Assembly (NCBI RefSeq): GCF_024124825.1
Contig: NZ_JAMXSS010000002.1
Location: 682,001 to 746,000 of the forward strand
DNA length: 64,000 bases
Reading direction: 5' to 3'
Origin: Arthrobacter sp. H16F315
GTDB lineage: Bacteria; Actinomycetota; Actinomycetes; Actinomycetales; Micrococcaceae
A program made the position numbers and the translations under genes. This document shows, piece after piece, positions 25,362 to 34,090 of the stretch. A model generated the notes under the pieces. The model had not been told where the DNA came from and searched no databases. It worked only from the letters and a program-made list of their open reading frames with translations. Positions within the stretch are counted from its first letter, which is position 1. Every line of letters starts with the position of its first letter.

Positions 25362-26438
25362 ATGGCTCGGAGCCCGGAAGATTCGCTCAAGGCTACGCTG
25401 GGCCGAGTGGCACCGGGCACCCCACTTCGCGACGGACTGGAACGCATCCTCCGCGGCCGGACCGGGGCCCTGATCGTGCTGGGCATCGACAGGACCATCG
25501 AATCCATCTGTTCGGGCGGCTTCGACATCGGAATCGACTTTTCCCCCACCCGGCTGCGCGAACTGGCGAAGATGGACGGTGCCATCATCTGCGACAAGGA
25601 CGCCAGCAACATCCTGCGCGCGGCCGTGCAGCTGGTCCCGGATTCCAGCATCGAAACCCAGGAGTCCGGGACCCGGCACCGGACCGCTGAGCGCGTCGCG
25701 ATCCAGACCGGCGTCCCGGTGATCTCGGTGAGCCAGTCCATGCAAATCATCGCGCTGTATGTCAACGGGCTGCGGCACGTGCTGGAAGGTTCAGAGAAGG
25801 TCCTGGCCCGCGCCAACCAGGCCCTGGCTACCTTGGAGCGCTACCGCTCGCGGCTGGACCAGGTGACCAGTTCGCTCTCCGCCCTGGAAATCGAAGCAAT
25901 GGTTACCGTCCGCGATGTGGCGGTGACGCTGCAGCGCCAGGAGATGGTGCGCCGGATTTCCGAGGAGATTTCGCAGTACGTGCTGGAGCTCGGCGAGGAC
26001 GGGCGGCTGCTCTCGCTCCAGCTGGACGAGCTGACGGTGGGACGCGGCCCGGGCAGTGATGTGATCATCCGGGATTACTCGGGCCCGGACACTTCCGCAG
26101 AGGACATCGACCAGGCGGTGAAAGCGCTGGTGAACCTTGGCCCCACCGAGCTGATCGACTTGGGAAAAATTGCCGGGATCGTTGGCTTCGCGGGCGGCGA
26201 GGCCAACCTCGACGCCGTCGTCCAGCCGCGCGGCTACCGGCTGCTTTCCGGGTTGAAGGCCGTGCCGAAGGCCGTCGCAGACCGCCTGGTGGACCACTTC
26301 GGCGGCCTGCAGTTCCTGATGGCGGCCACGATTGATGACCTGATGACCGTTGATGGCATCGGCGACCAGCGTGCCCGGACGGTCCGCGAGGGGCTCAGCC
26401 GGATGGCCGAGGCAAGCCTCCTGGACAGGTTCCTGTGA
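25362..26438 (+). CDS. disA: DNA integrity scanning diadenylate cyclase DisA
   Basis: 358 residues from ATG 25362 (GAAGGG upstream). The N-terminal DAC domain carries the catalytic motifs DGAIICDKD and GTRHRTAERV; a helical spine follows, then a C-terminal helix-hairpin-helix DNA-binding domain (IDDLMTVDGIGDQRARTVREG). It condenses two ATP into cyclic di-AMP and stops at branched DNA. In mycobacteria it sits next to radA, which modulates it; here the accessory block intervenes. Confidence 0.97.
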   Translation: MARSPEDSLKATLGRVAPGTPLRDGLERILRGRTGALIVLGIDRTIESICSGGFDIGIDFSPTRLRELAKMDGAIICDKDASNILRAAVQLVPDSSIETQESGTRHRTAERVAIQTGVPVISVSQSMQIIALYVNGLRHVLEGSEKVLARANQALATLERYRSRLDQVTSSLSALEIEAMVTVRDVAVTLQRQEMVRRISEEISQYVLELGEDGRLLSLQLDELTVGRGPGSDVIIRDYSGPDTSAEDIDQAVKALVNLGPTELIDLGKIAGIVGFAGGEANLDAVVQPRGYRLLSGLKAVPKAVADRLVDHFGGLQFLMAATIDDLMTVDGIGDQRARTVREGLSRMAEASLLDRFL

Positions 26439-26451
26439 GGTCCGCCGGGGT

Positions 26452-27183
26452 CTAATTCAGCTGGAACACGGCTTTGGGGCTGGTCTTTCCCGCCAGCCGG
26501 GCGGTGAAGACGTAATAAGCGCCGCCGGCGCCCGGTTTGGCCTCGATCGGCGCGCAGCCTTGAACCGTGCGGTTGCGCTGCCAGGGGAAATTGGCCGTTT
26601 CACTCTGCCCCGGCGCGATGGTCTTCACGAGTTCGGTCGCGTCCGACTGGCAGTCGGTGGATGAAAAGATCCGGTCCGAGCCGCTCGTGACGAGGAACTC
26701 CATCTGGGACGTGCCGATATTAATCTCACAAGGCACCCGGTTGCCGTTCGTCACCTTGAGCGTGAGCAACGGGTTTTCGCCTGCCGCGTAGGCTGGCTTG
26801 TCCGTGGACGCCGCGACAGTCACGAGGTTCTGCTCGCAGCCGTTGCCCGTCGGAGTGGCCGAGGGAGACGCCGTGGCCTGCGGAGTGCCGGCCGGCGTCG
26901 TTACCGGCGCGGAAGCAGCAGCTGCTCCGCCCGGGGAGGGCGCCCCGGCGTTGAGCAGGCTGGCGGCGGCGGCAAATCCGCCGAGGCCGAGCGCAATCAC
27001 GAGCAGGAGGGCGGCGCCAACGAACAGCCTGCGGCGGCGGTAGACCGCGGTGCCTGGTTTCCGGGCAGGCCGGCGGACGGTATTGCGCGGCGATGCGCCC
27101 GCCCGGTTCCGGCCCGAGCCCGCTCCGCTGCCGGAAGCGCCCTGACGGGAGCCGTGAGTTCCTGGATTGTCTTGCCTGCCCAT
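26452..27183 (-). CDS. Single-pass membrane protein with extracytoplasmic domain (Rv3587c-position homologue)
   Basis: 243 residues. A basic, disordered cytoplasmic N-terminus (1-50), one membrane helix (about 53-75, LFVGAALLLVIALGLGGFAA), a Ser/Thr/Pro linker, and a C-terminal beta-rich domain with three Cys (NRVPCEINI, STDCQSD, VQGCAPI). An earlier Cys, in GNGCEQN, could pair with one of them. No enzyme motif is visible. Its place between disA and mutY matches M. tuberculosis Rv3587c. Function unknown. Confidence 0.75.
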   Translation of the reverse strand: MGRQDNPGTHGSRQGASGSGAGSGRNRAGASPRNTVRRPARKPGTAVYRRRRLFVGAALLLVIALGLGGFAAAASLLNAGAPSPGGAAAASAPVTTPAGTPQATASPSATPTGNGCEQNLVTVAASTDKPAYAAGENPLLTLKVTNGNRVPCEINIGTSQMEFLVTSGSDRIFSSTDCQSDATELVKTIAPGQSETANFPWQRNRTVQGCAPIEAKPGAGGAYYVFTARLAGKTSPKAVFQLN

Positions 27184-27260
27184 CCTTCTAGGCTAGAGAA
27201 CCGCGCCGGGTATCGGGCCCTCCCACGCCGCGGGCGGACTGTGGCCCTTATCTATTACGC

Positions 27261-28267
27261 TTGAATCCATCAAAGCCCTCACCGATTCCCCCACCGCCCC
27301 TGTTGCCGCGGACCCGCACGGCCTTCCTGCGGCCGTTTCGCCGGCGCCCCTGCACAACGCCTTCGACACCTGGTTCCGCGCGAACGCAAGGGACCTTCCG
27401 TGGCGGGCAGCTGAATGCACGGCCTGGGGCGTACTTGTCAGCGAGATCATGCTGCAGCAGACCCCGGTGGTGCGTGTGCTGCCCGTCTGGGAGGAATGGC
27501 TGCGGCGCTGGCCGCAGCCGGCCGATCTGGCCGGTGAGCCGGCCGGCGAAGCGGTCCGGGCCTGGGGCCGGCTGGGGTATCCGCGGCGGGCGCTGCGCCT
27601 GCATGCGGCCGCAGTAGCCATCGGCACCGATCACGGCGGAAAGGTTCCCGGCACGTACCCGGAGCTGCTGGAACTTCCCGGCGTGGGAAGCTACACGGCA
27701 GCGGCGGTCGCGGCGTTCGCCTTTGGCCGCCGCGAAACAGTGGTGGACACCAACATCCGGCGCGTGCACGCACGCCTGTTTTCCGGTGCCGCGCTGCCGT
27801 CGCCATCGCTCACCGCCGCAGAGACCCGGCTTGCCGCGCAGGTGCTGCCGGACGACGCCGCGTCCTCCGTCCGCTGGAACGCCGCAGTGATGGAACTCGG
27901 CGCCCTGGTGTGCACTGCGCGGTCGCCGAAGTGCGGGCAATGTCCGGTCAGCGGCTCATGCGCCTGGCTCGCAGCCGGGGAGCCGCCGCCGACGTATACA
28001 CCGAAGGGCCAGTCATGGCACGGAACTGACCGCCAGGTCAGGGGTGCCGTAATGGCGGTGCTCCGGGTCGCAGAGTCGCCGGTAGACCCGGAGCTTTTTG
28101 CCCAAGCCGCCGTCGACCTTGGCTTCGAACCGGCCGGAATCGACATCCCGCTGGCCGCCCTGCACCGGCTCAATTGCGCTCCGGAGCAACTCGAACGCGC
28201 GCTGTCCGGGCTGCTCAGCGATGGCCTGGCGGAGCTGCACCCGGCCGGGATCCGGCTGCCGGCCTGA
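27261..28267 (+). CDS. mutY: A/G-specific adenine DNA glycosylase MutY (5' end uncertain)
   Basis: Conserved sequence runs from HNAFDTWFRANARDLPWR onward: catalytic Glu in SEIMLQQTP, helix-hairpin-helix LPGVGSYTAAAVAAFAF, catalytic Asp in VVDTNIRRVHAR, and an Fe-S cluster C-x6-C-x2-C-x5-C (CTARSPKCGQCPVSGSC). It excises adenine opposite 8-oxoguanine. The frame holding this domain has no start codon between a stop at 27194 and the internal ATG 27449, which would delete the catalytic Glu region. A TTG at 27261 in another frame plus one missing base in the C-rich stretch near 27287-27300 would repair it. The true start is unproven. Confidence 0.85.
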
Positions 28268-28290
28268 CTTCCGCCCGGCCCGCGACCGGT

Positions 28291-28965
28291 CTACGGTTCG
28301 CCGAAGCCAGCAGTGATAAGTCCGCGCAGGTAGTCCACGGCTTGGGTGGCATCCGGGCCGCTGGCCTCCACGTGCAGGACCGTACCCTTCACCGCCCCGA
28401 GCATCATCAGCTCCGTCATCGACGCGCCATCGGCGCCGCTGATGGTCACCTCGGCGTCCATGCCGGACAGGCCGCCGGCAATCTTGGCGGCCGGACGGGC
28501 ATGCATACCGGCCTGGTTGACAAGTTCAAAATCACCGGTCGCCTCCGGCGGCCGGTGGCCGTGCGGGTGTTGCCCGGCGGCCGGCGGCCGGTACACGGCC
28601 TCCGCGGCGTCCCTCACGGCCGCCAGGTCCGCGCCTGACTGGGCAGCCACGGCTGCCGCGACAAGTCCTTCAACCAGGGGCGCATCGGCCAGCAGTACCA
28701 AGCCGGGATCCGCCAGGAACTCCACCGCGGATTCGGCTGTCATCACTGCCGAGCCAAGGTCGGTCAGGACCACAATGCCGTCGGTGTTGGCGTCCCCGGC
28801 CTGCTCCAGCGCCGCCATGACCAGCTCGAGGCTGGTGCCGATCCTGCCGTCGCCGGTGCCGCCTGCGGGGAGGATCATCACATCTGGCGCCATCTGGGCG
28901 GCTAGTTCGACGGCGCCGTCGGCAATCTTTTCGCTGTGCGAGACGACGACAAGGTTGACCGTCAT
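28291..28965 (-). CDS. dhaM: PTS-dependent dihydroxyacetone kinase phosphotransferase subunit DhaM
   Basis: 224 residues from ATG 28965. An N-terminal EIIA-Man-type domain with the phospho-accepting His10 in VVSHSEKIADG, a short His/Pro linker, and a C-terminal HPr-like domain with NQAGMHARPAAKI. It passes phosphate from the PTS to DhaL. The start overlaps the dhaL stop as ATGA. It is the last gene of dhaKLM and ends 24 bases from the convergent mutY. Confidence 0.93.
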   Translation of the reverse strand: MTVNLVVVSHSEKIADGAVELAAQMAPDVMILPAGGTGDGRIGTSLELVMAALEQAGDANTDGIVVLTDLGSAVMTAESAVEFLADPGLVLLADAPLVEGLVAAAVAAQSGADLAAVRDAAEAVYRPPAAGQHPHGHRPPEATGDFELVNQAGMHARPAAKIAGGLSGMDAEVTISGADGASMTELMMLGAVKGTVLHVEASGPDATQAVDYLRGLITAGFGEP

Positions 28966-29587
28966 TCGGCAGCCCCGGCGGCCGCGCGCAGGATCAGGGC
29001 GGTCGAGACGGCGCCCGGATCCCGATGACCGATGCTGCGCTCCCCAAATAGCTGGCGCGGCCCTTGCGCGCGAGCATCGGGTCGGTAGCGACGGCCCCCG
29101 CTTCGGCAGCCTCCGCAGCGGCCAGCAGGACCTTGAGGACGTCGCTGTCTCCGGCCGCGTCAACGGCCGCGTCAACGGCCGGAGTCCAGGCATCGACCAT
29201 CGTTTTGTCCCCTGACTCGGCCTTTCCGCGGGCCACGATCCCGTCCCTTGCCGCCCGCAACGCAGCGGCGAGTGTGTCGGAGTCAATCTCGGCCGCCTCA
29301 CCCAGCGCCGTGCCGGCACGCAGGAACGCGGTGCCGTAGAGCGGGCCGGCAGCTCCGCCAACCTTGGACATCAGGGTCATCGCGGTCAGTTTCAGTGCCG
29401 CTCCCGCCGTTTCCGGCGGCGCTTCGGCAATCTTGGCCATCACCGCTTTGAAGCCACGGTCCATGTTCTCGCCGTGGTCCGAATCGCCGATCGGCCTGTC
29501 CAGTTCAATAAGTTCTTCCCGGTGCTCCGCCATGGCCGCGGCCGTGAGGGTCAGCCACCGCAGCGCCCAGTTGACGTCAAGCCCCAC
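28962..29587 (-). CDS. dhaL: Dihydroxyacetone kinase ADP-binding subunit DhaL (frame break near 3' end)
   Basis: About 208 residues when restored. The GTG start is two bases after the dhaK stop. It carries the ADP/Mg motifs PIGDSDHGENMDRGF and GGAAGPLYGTAF, plus SGDKTMVDAW. It holds a permanently bound ADP that DhaM rephosphorylates and transfers phosphate to dihydroxyacetone on DhaK. One base is missing in the four-C run at 29042-29045; adding it replaces a short aberrant tail with GERSIGHRDPGA and a stop that overlaps dhaM. Confidence 0.92.
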
Positions 29588-29589
29588 GG

Positions 29590-30589
29590 TCAGGCACCCC
29601 AGCGGAGGGCGGGAGTGTGGACGGGGGCGTCCCAGAGTGCCGTCAATTCAGCGTCCAGGCGCAGGACGGTAAGGGAGCACCCCTGCATTTCGAGGGCAGT
29701 GATGAAATTGCCGACCAGCGAGCGCTCCACCGTGATCCCCTGTGCTGCCAACTGCTGCGCGGCTCGGCGGTAGACGATGTATAGCTCACTCAACGGGGTA
29801 CCGCCCATGCCGTTGACGAACAGCAGTACCTTGTCCCCGGACGCCAGCCCGAGGTCGCTGACCACGGGTTCCAGCAGGCGGTCGGTGATGCCGTCGGCGT
29901 TCTCCATCGGAATCCGGTGCCGGCCGGGCTCGCCGTGGATACCGATGCCGATTTCGATTTCGTTTTCCTCCAGCACGAAGCTGGGCGCCCCGCGTGCGGG
30001 ACTGTGCAGGCGGTCAAGGCAACACCCATACTTCGTACGTTGTGGTTGACCCTGTCGCCGATGGCTGCCACGGCATCGAGGTTGTCCCCCGCTCGGCCGC
30101 GGCACCGGCGATCTTCTCCACCAGGACGGTTCCGCCTACACCGCGGCGTCCCGCGGTGTAGAGCGAATCTTCCACCGCCACGTCGTCGTTGACCAGCACG
30201 GTGCGGATTTCCACGCCTTCCGCCTGGGCCAGCTCGGCAGCGGTCTCAAAGTTGAGGACGTCCCCGGTGTAGTTCTTCACGATGTGCACAACGCCGGCGC
30301 CTGAGTTGACGGCCAGGGTGGCCGGGAGGATCTGGTCGGGTGTGGGCGAGGTGAACACGGGGCCCGGCACCGCGGCGTCGAGCATTCCCATGCCGACGTA
30401 GCCGCCGTGCAGGGGCTCGTGCCCGCTGCCGCCGCCGGAGACCAGCCCGACCTTCCCTGCCACCGGAGCGTCCTTGCGCACGATGTACTTCGGGTCCGCG
30501 AAGACGGTCACGAGGTCGGCGTGGGCAAGCCCAAAACCCTCCACTGACTCGTCAACCACGGCCCGGGGATCATTGATGAGTTTCTTCAT
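29590..30589 (-). CDS. dhaK: Dihydroxyacetone kinase substrate-binding subunit DhaK (two frame breaks)
   Basis: 333 residues when restored. It starts [15 protein letters not shown] and keeps the family blocks [30 protein letters not shown] and GIGIHGEPG, whose His covalently binds dihydroxyacetone. Two single bases are missing: one in the five-C run at 30086-30090 and one in the GGG at 29983-29985. Restoring both gives a continuous protein through [18 protein letters not shown]. It is the first gene of the operon that feeds triose phosphate into glycolysis. Confidence 0.92.
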
Positions 30590-31118
30590 GGCTGTGCTCC
30601 CTGGATGGTGTCCTGGCTGCTTGCTTAGACCCTACTACCGGGCACCTGCCAGCGGTAGGGGCCGGAAGTGCCGTGCCGGATGCGAAGCGCTGGCGTCCCG
30701 GCCGGCGGCTCTCCGCGCGGTCCGCGGCTCCATCAGCAGGGTTCGTCGGCCCGCAGCGAAACGGTCGGCCAGGCGTCGCTGCCCAGCCAGGAGAAGGGCG
30801 GGGTATCTAGCCGCCGCAGGGCGTCCCCGTCGCGCGGTTCCGGCCCCGAAACAAGTCCCTGGCCGTGATCTGCCGCAGGGTCCTGGCCGGGATCTTCGCC
30901 GGCGGGCGGTGCTGCGGTGTGCCGGGCTGTTATGCCGCCTGACATCGTCATTTGGAATGCGGAAAAATCAGGAAAGATGGCGCGCTCGTGCAATTTCTTG
31001 CCTCCGAAAAGAGAGATGGCCCACCCCTGGACCGGGATCAGTTTATCCATCAGATTTATTGATGGGAAGACCCCGTCCCCCGATCCGCACCGTGTCGCTT
31101 TCCGGCGCCGGCCCGGGC
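30590..31118. other. Intergenic region upstream of dhaK (529 bp)
   Basis: It holds the presumed dhaK promoter near its left end, one possible small minus-strand gene (30733-30951) and an AT-richer patch at about 30950-31080. I see no RNA gene, operator or repeat. Confidence 0.5.
30733..30951 (-). CDS. Possible small hypothetical protein
   Basis: 72 residues from ATG 30951 (another ATG at 30945; the frame is open to 31050). Codon use is strongly GC3-biased throughout, like real genes here, and the C-terminus LRRLDTPPFSWLGSDAW looks protein-like, but no ribosome site is visible and I recognise no family. It could also be a remnant. Confidence 0.35.
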   Translation of the reverse strand: MTMSGGITARHTAAPPAGEDPGQDPAADHGQGLVSGPEPRDGDALRRLDTPPFSWLGSDAWPTVSLRADEPC

Positions 31119-31628
31119 TTAGAGCGCTTTGATCATCCGGGTGTTTCCGAGTGTATTCGGCTTCACCCTGGCAAGGTCAAGGAACTCGGCGACACCCTCA
31201 TCGTGGGAGCGCAGCAACTCTGAATAGACCACGGGGTCCACGGCGGATTGGTCCGCCATCACTTCGAAGCCGTGTCTTTTGAAGAAGTCAACCTCGAAGG
31301 TCAGGCAAAAGACGCGGGAGATTCCCAATGCACGGGCATCCGCCAGCAGCCGCTCAACCAGGAGATGGCCCACGCCGGTCCCGCGCCAGGCATCCGACGC
31401 CGCGAGTGTGCGCACTTCGGCGAGGTCTTCCCACATCACGTGCAGCGCCCCGCAGCCGATCACTTCGCCGTCGGGCGACTCGGCGATCCGGAACTCCTGC
31501 AGGCTCTCGTAGTAGGCCACGGTTTCCTTGGCCATCAGAATCCGCTGTTCGGCCAGCGGCGCCACGAGGGTCTTGATCGCCCCGACATCGCTGGTACGGG
31601 CAAGGCGGATGAGGATAGGTTCAGTCAC
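31119..31628 (-). CDS. GNAT-family amino-acid N-acetyltransferase (ArgA-like N-acetylglutamate synthase)
   Basis: 169 residues, a single GNAT domain with the acetyl-CoA loop WRGTGVGHLLVERLLADA and C-terminal FFKRHGFEVM. The AEQRILMAKETVAYYESLQEF opening and short length match the stand-alone ArgA (Rv2747-type) enzymes that acetylate glutamate for arginine synthesis in actinobacteria. No other arginine gene is nearby, so the role rests on similarity alone. Confidence 0.8.
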   Translation of the reverse strand: MTEPILIRLARTSDVGAIKTLVAPLAEQRILMAKETVAYYESLQEFRIAESPDGEVIGCGALHVMWEDLAEVRTLAASDAWRGTGVGHLLVERLLADARALGISRVFCLTFEVDFFKRHGFEVMADQSAVDPVVYSELLRSHDEGVAEFLDLARVKPNTLGNTRMIKAL

Positions 31629-31698
31629 AGCCCAATCCTACGGCGCGGGTTTTGTGCCGCGCCGCCGTGCGGCCTCCGGGCCGAAGGCCGCACGGGAG

Positions 31699-33834
31699 CT
31701 AGAGGCCAAGCTCGGCCGGGACCGGCATGTCCTGCTCCAGCAGGTGCCTGGCCAGGAAGTGTTCGACGACGCCGTACCAGACCTTGGTGTGCTGCGGCTG
31801 CAGGATCCAGTGGTTCTCGTCCGGGAAGTAAAGGAAACGGTGGTCGGTCGCGCCGTTCCCGTCGGCTGCGAGTTGGGACTTGGCGAGCAGCTCGTACCAG
31901 AGGCGCAGTCCCTCGCCGACGGGGACCCGGTAGTCCTTATCGCCGTGGATGACCAGCATCGGCGTGCTGATGTCCTCCACGTGCAGATGCGGGGAATTGG
32001 CCAGGGCCATTTCGGCTGTCATTTCCTTGAGCCAGTACTGCGCGGAATCCGTGGTGGGGCCGAACTGGTCCAGCGCCCAGAGGCTGGCGTGCGTAACGAT
32101 CGCCTTGAACCGGCTGGTGTGGCCGGCCACCCAGTTCGCCATGTAGCCACCGAACGAACCCCCCATGGCAGCCGTGCGGGTCTCGTCGATGTCCGGCCGC
32201 TGCACAACGGCGTCAGTGATGGCCATCAGGTCGGTGAACGGGGCTTTGCCCCATTCACCCCAGCCGCGCTGGATGTGGTGCTGTCCGTAACCGGTCGAGA
32301 GGGCCGGGTCCGGGAGCAGCACGGCGTAACCCCGGGCAACGAGCAGCCAGGGGTTCCAGCGCCAGGTCCAGGCATTCCATGAACCGAGCGGGCCGCCATG
32401 GATCCACAACAGCAACGGTGCCGGGCTTCCGGCGCCGGCGTCTTCCGGGAGTGCCAGGTACGCCGGCACCCGGGTGCCGTCTGCCCCCGTCGTCTCCACA
32501 CGTTCCAGCGAGCCATGGCGACGCGGGCGTTCCGCGGGGGCGGGGAGCCGGCTGACGTCTCCGTTGGCAAGGTCTATTCGAACCGCTTCCGGAGGGTACT
32601 CGTAGGAGCTGCGGAGTGCATAGGCGCTGCGGCCGTCCGGATGAACCACAACATCGGTATACGCCGCGGAGTCGGCCGTCAGCCGGGTGACCGGGCCGGC
32701 TCCCCCGTCCCCGGTGATGCCGATGCGGAAAACCGGCGAGGCGCCGTCCTCATCGGCGGTGACGAGCAGGGCCGATCCGTCCGGCAGCCAGGCGGCGGAG
32801 ACCGGCCAGCGGTCCCAGCCGTGCGCGAGCGGCACCGGCTCGGCACGGCCTGCATCCCGGGCCGATCCGCCGCCGACGTCGAGCAGGTGCAGTTTCAGCT
32901 GCGGCGCCGCTTCCGGCGTGGTGTCACTCTCGCTGCGCACCACAAGCGTCCGGTTGTCGGGACTGACCGGCCCGGGGAAGTAACTAATTCCCTCGGTGTC
33001 CAGCAGAACCTTACGCGTGCCGGTGGCGACGTCGACCGCGATGAGAACTGACCGGGAGTCCGCTCGGGCCAGCGCCTTGGTGAAGCTGCTGTAAATCGTC
33101 TTGCCGTCGGGGCTGATTACGGTATCCGCGTCCCGCAGGGCGGCACCGGCGTCGGGCGTCAAGTTGCGGAGCTTAAGCGGCGCTGCGGCGTCAACAGTTG
33201 ACGGCTTGGCCTGTTCCTGCTCCTCGCCCGGTTCGAGGGGCTCGACGGCAAAGAGCCTCGGCTCGGCGGGCCCCAGGTCGGCGTCCCAGTAACGGACGGG
33301 GTATCCGCTGTGCAGGATGGCCGCTACCTTTTTGTCCTTACGTGCCTTGCGGAGTTCGGCATCGCCTTCTTCGTCCGTGGCACCGGGCAGCACGGCGGCG
33401 TTGAGGATAAGCGCGCCGGTCCCCTGCGCTGCCAGGAGGGTACCAATACCACCGGCCCGGGTGTGCGCAACGCGGGCCTCGCCACCGCCCGCGGGCAGCA
33501 TCCAGAGCGCATTTACCGGGTCCGCCTCCGGGGATTCCGGGTCAGGACGCGCGGAGCTGAAGTACAGGTCACCGCCGGCGAACACGGCCCCGGTTTCGCC
33601 CTTGGCGCTGCGGGTGATCCGACGGGCCTGCTTCTGCCCGGCCGGATCCAGCTCCCACAAGGCTGTGCCGTATTCGGTGCCCTTGGCATTCAGCGTGGCC
33701 ACTGTGGTCACCAGCCGTCCGCCGTCCGGGCTCAGCACCAGGCCGCTGACCCTGGGGATGGCGAGGTAGTGGTCAAGGTTATGGAAAGGTGTTTTGGGCT
33801 GCTCGCCCTGCGTTGCCGGATCGGTAGAAGCCAT
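31699..33834 (-). CDS. S9-family peptidase (acylaminoacyl/prolyl oligopeptidase type)
   Basis: 711 residues from ATG 33834; a GTG at 33849 would add five. An N-terminal seven-bladed beta-propeller (about 20-430) shields a C-terminal alpha/beta-hydrolase domain with nucleophile motif GGSFGGYMANW, Asp in HGDKDYRVP and His in PDENHWI. There is no signal peptide, so it is a cytoplasmic enzyme cleaving short peptides or acylated N-termini. It stands alone between the acetyltransferase and clpC. Confidence 0.92.
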   Translation of the reverse strand: MASTDPATQGEQPKTPFHNLDHYLAIPRVSGLVLSPDGGRLVTTVATLNAKGTEYGTALWELDPAGQKQARRITRSAKGETGAVFAGGDLYFSSARPDPESPEADPVNALWMLPAGGGEARVAHTRAGGIGTLLAAQGTGALILNAAVLPGATDEEGDAELRKARKDKKVAAILHSGYPVRYWDADLGPAEPRLFAVEPLEPGEEQEQAKPSTVDAAAPLKLRNLTPDAGAALRDADTVISPDGKTIYSSFTKALARADSRSVLIAVDVATGTRKVLLDTEGISYFPGPVSPDNRTLVVRSESDTTPEAAPQLKLHLLDVGGGSARDAGRAEPVPLAHGWDRWPVSAAWLPDGSALLVTADEDGASPVFRIGITGDGGAGPVTRLTADSAAYTDVVVHPDGRSAYALRSSYEYPPEAVRIDLANGDVSRLPAPAERPRRHGSLERVETTGADGTRVPAYLALPEDAGAGSPAPLLLWIHGGPLGSWNAWTWRWNPWLLVARGYAVLLPDPALSTGYGQHHIQRGWGEWGKAPFTDLMAITDAVVQRPDIDETRTAAMGGSFGGYMANWVAGHTSRFKAIVTHASLWALDQFGPTTDSAQYWLKEMTAEMALANSPHLHVEDISTPMLVIHGDKDYRVPVGEGLRLWYELLAKSQLAADGNGATDHRFLYFPDENHWILQPQHTKVWYGVVEHFLARHLLEQDMPVPAELGL

Positions 33835-34045
33835 GCACCGATTCAACACCCGCTATGGCATGGATCACACCAAGTTCACTAAGAGTGAAACGGTACTTTC
33901 AGATACCACCACGGTGCTCAGTGCGGTGACCAACTGCGGAAGCGAAGGCGCAGGCGCCATTGTGTGGCTTGCACGACGCGAGGGGCAAGCGAGCAAGCTG
34001 GACACGCCGCCGGTGTCGGGCCGGGGGCGAGGCTGCAAACGCAAA

Positions 34046-34077
34046 GGCCCCGCCTCCCTGGTTAGGAAGACGGGGCC
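34046..34077 (-). terminator. Intrinsic terminator of clpC
   Basis: On the minus strand a 13-bp stem with two wobble pairs (GGCCCCGTCTTCC with GGGAGGCGGGGCC) closes a TAACCA loop and is followed by TTTGCGTTTG. It begins 14 bases after the clpC stop. Confidence 0.85.
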
Positions 34078-34090
34078 GTTGGGCCAATGC

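Noticed and set aside
29590..30589. dhaK region read as two or three separate short genes
   Set aside because: The pieces are consecutive parts of one DhaK that join after adding single bases.
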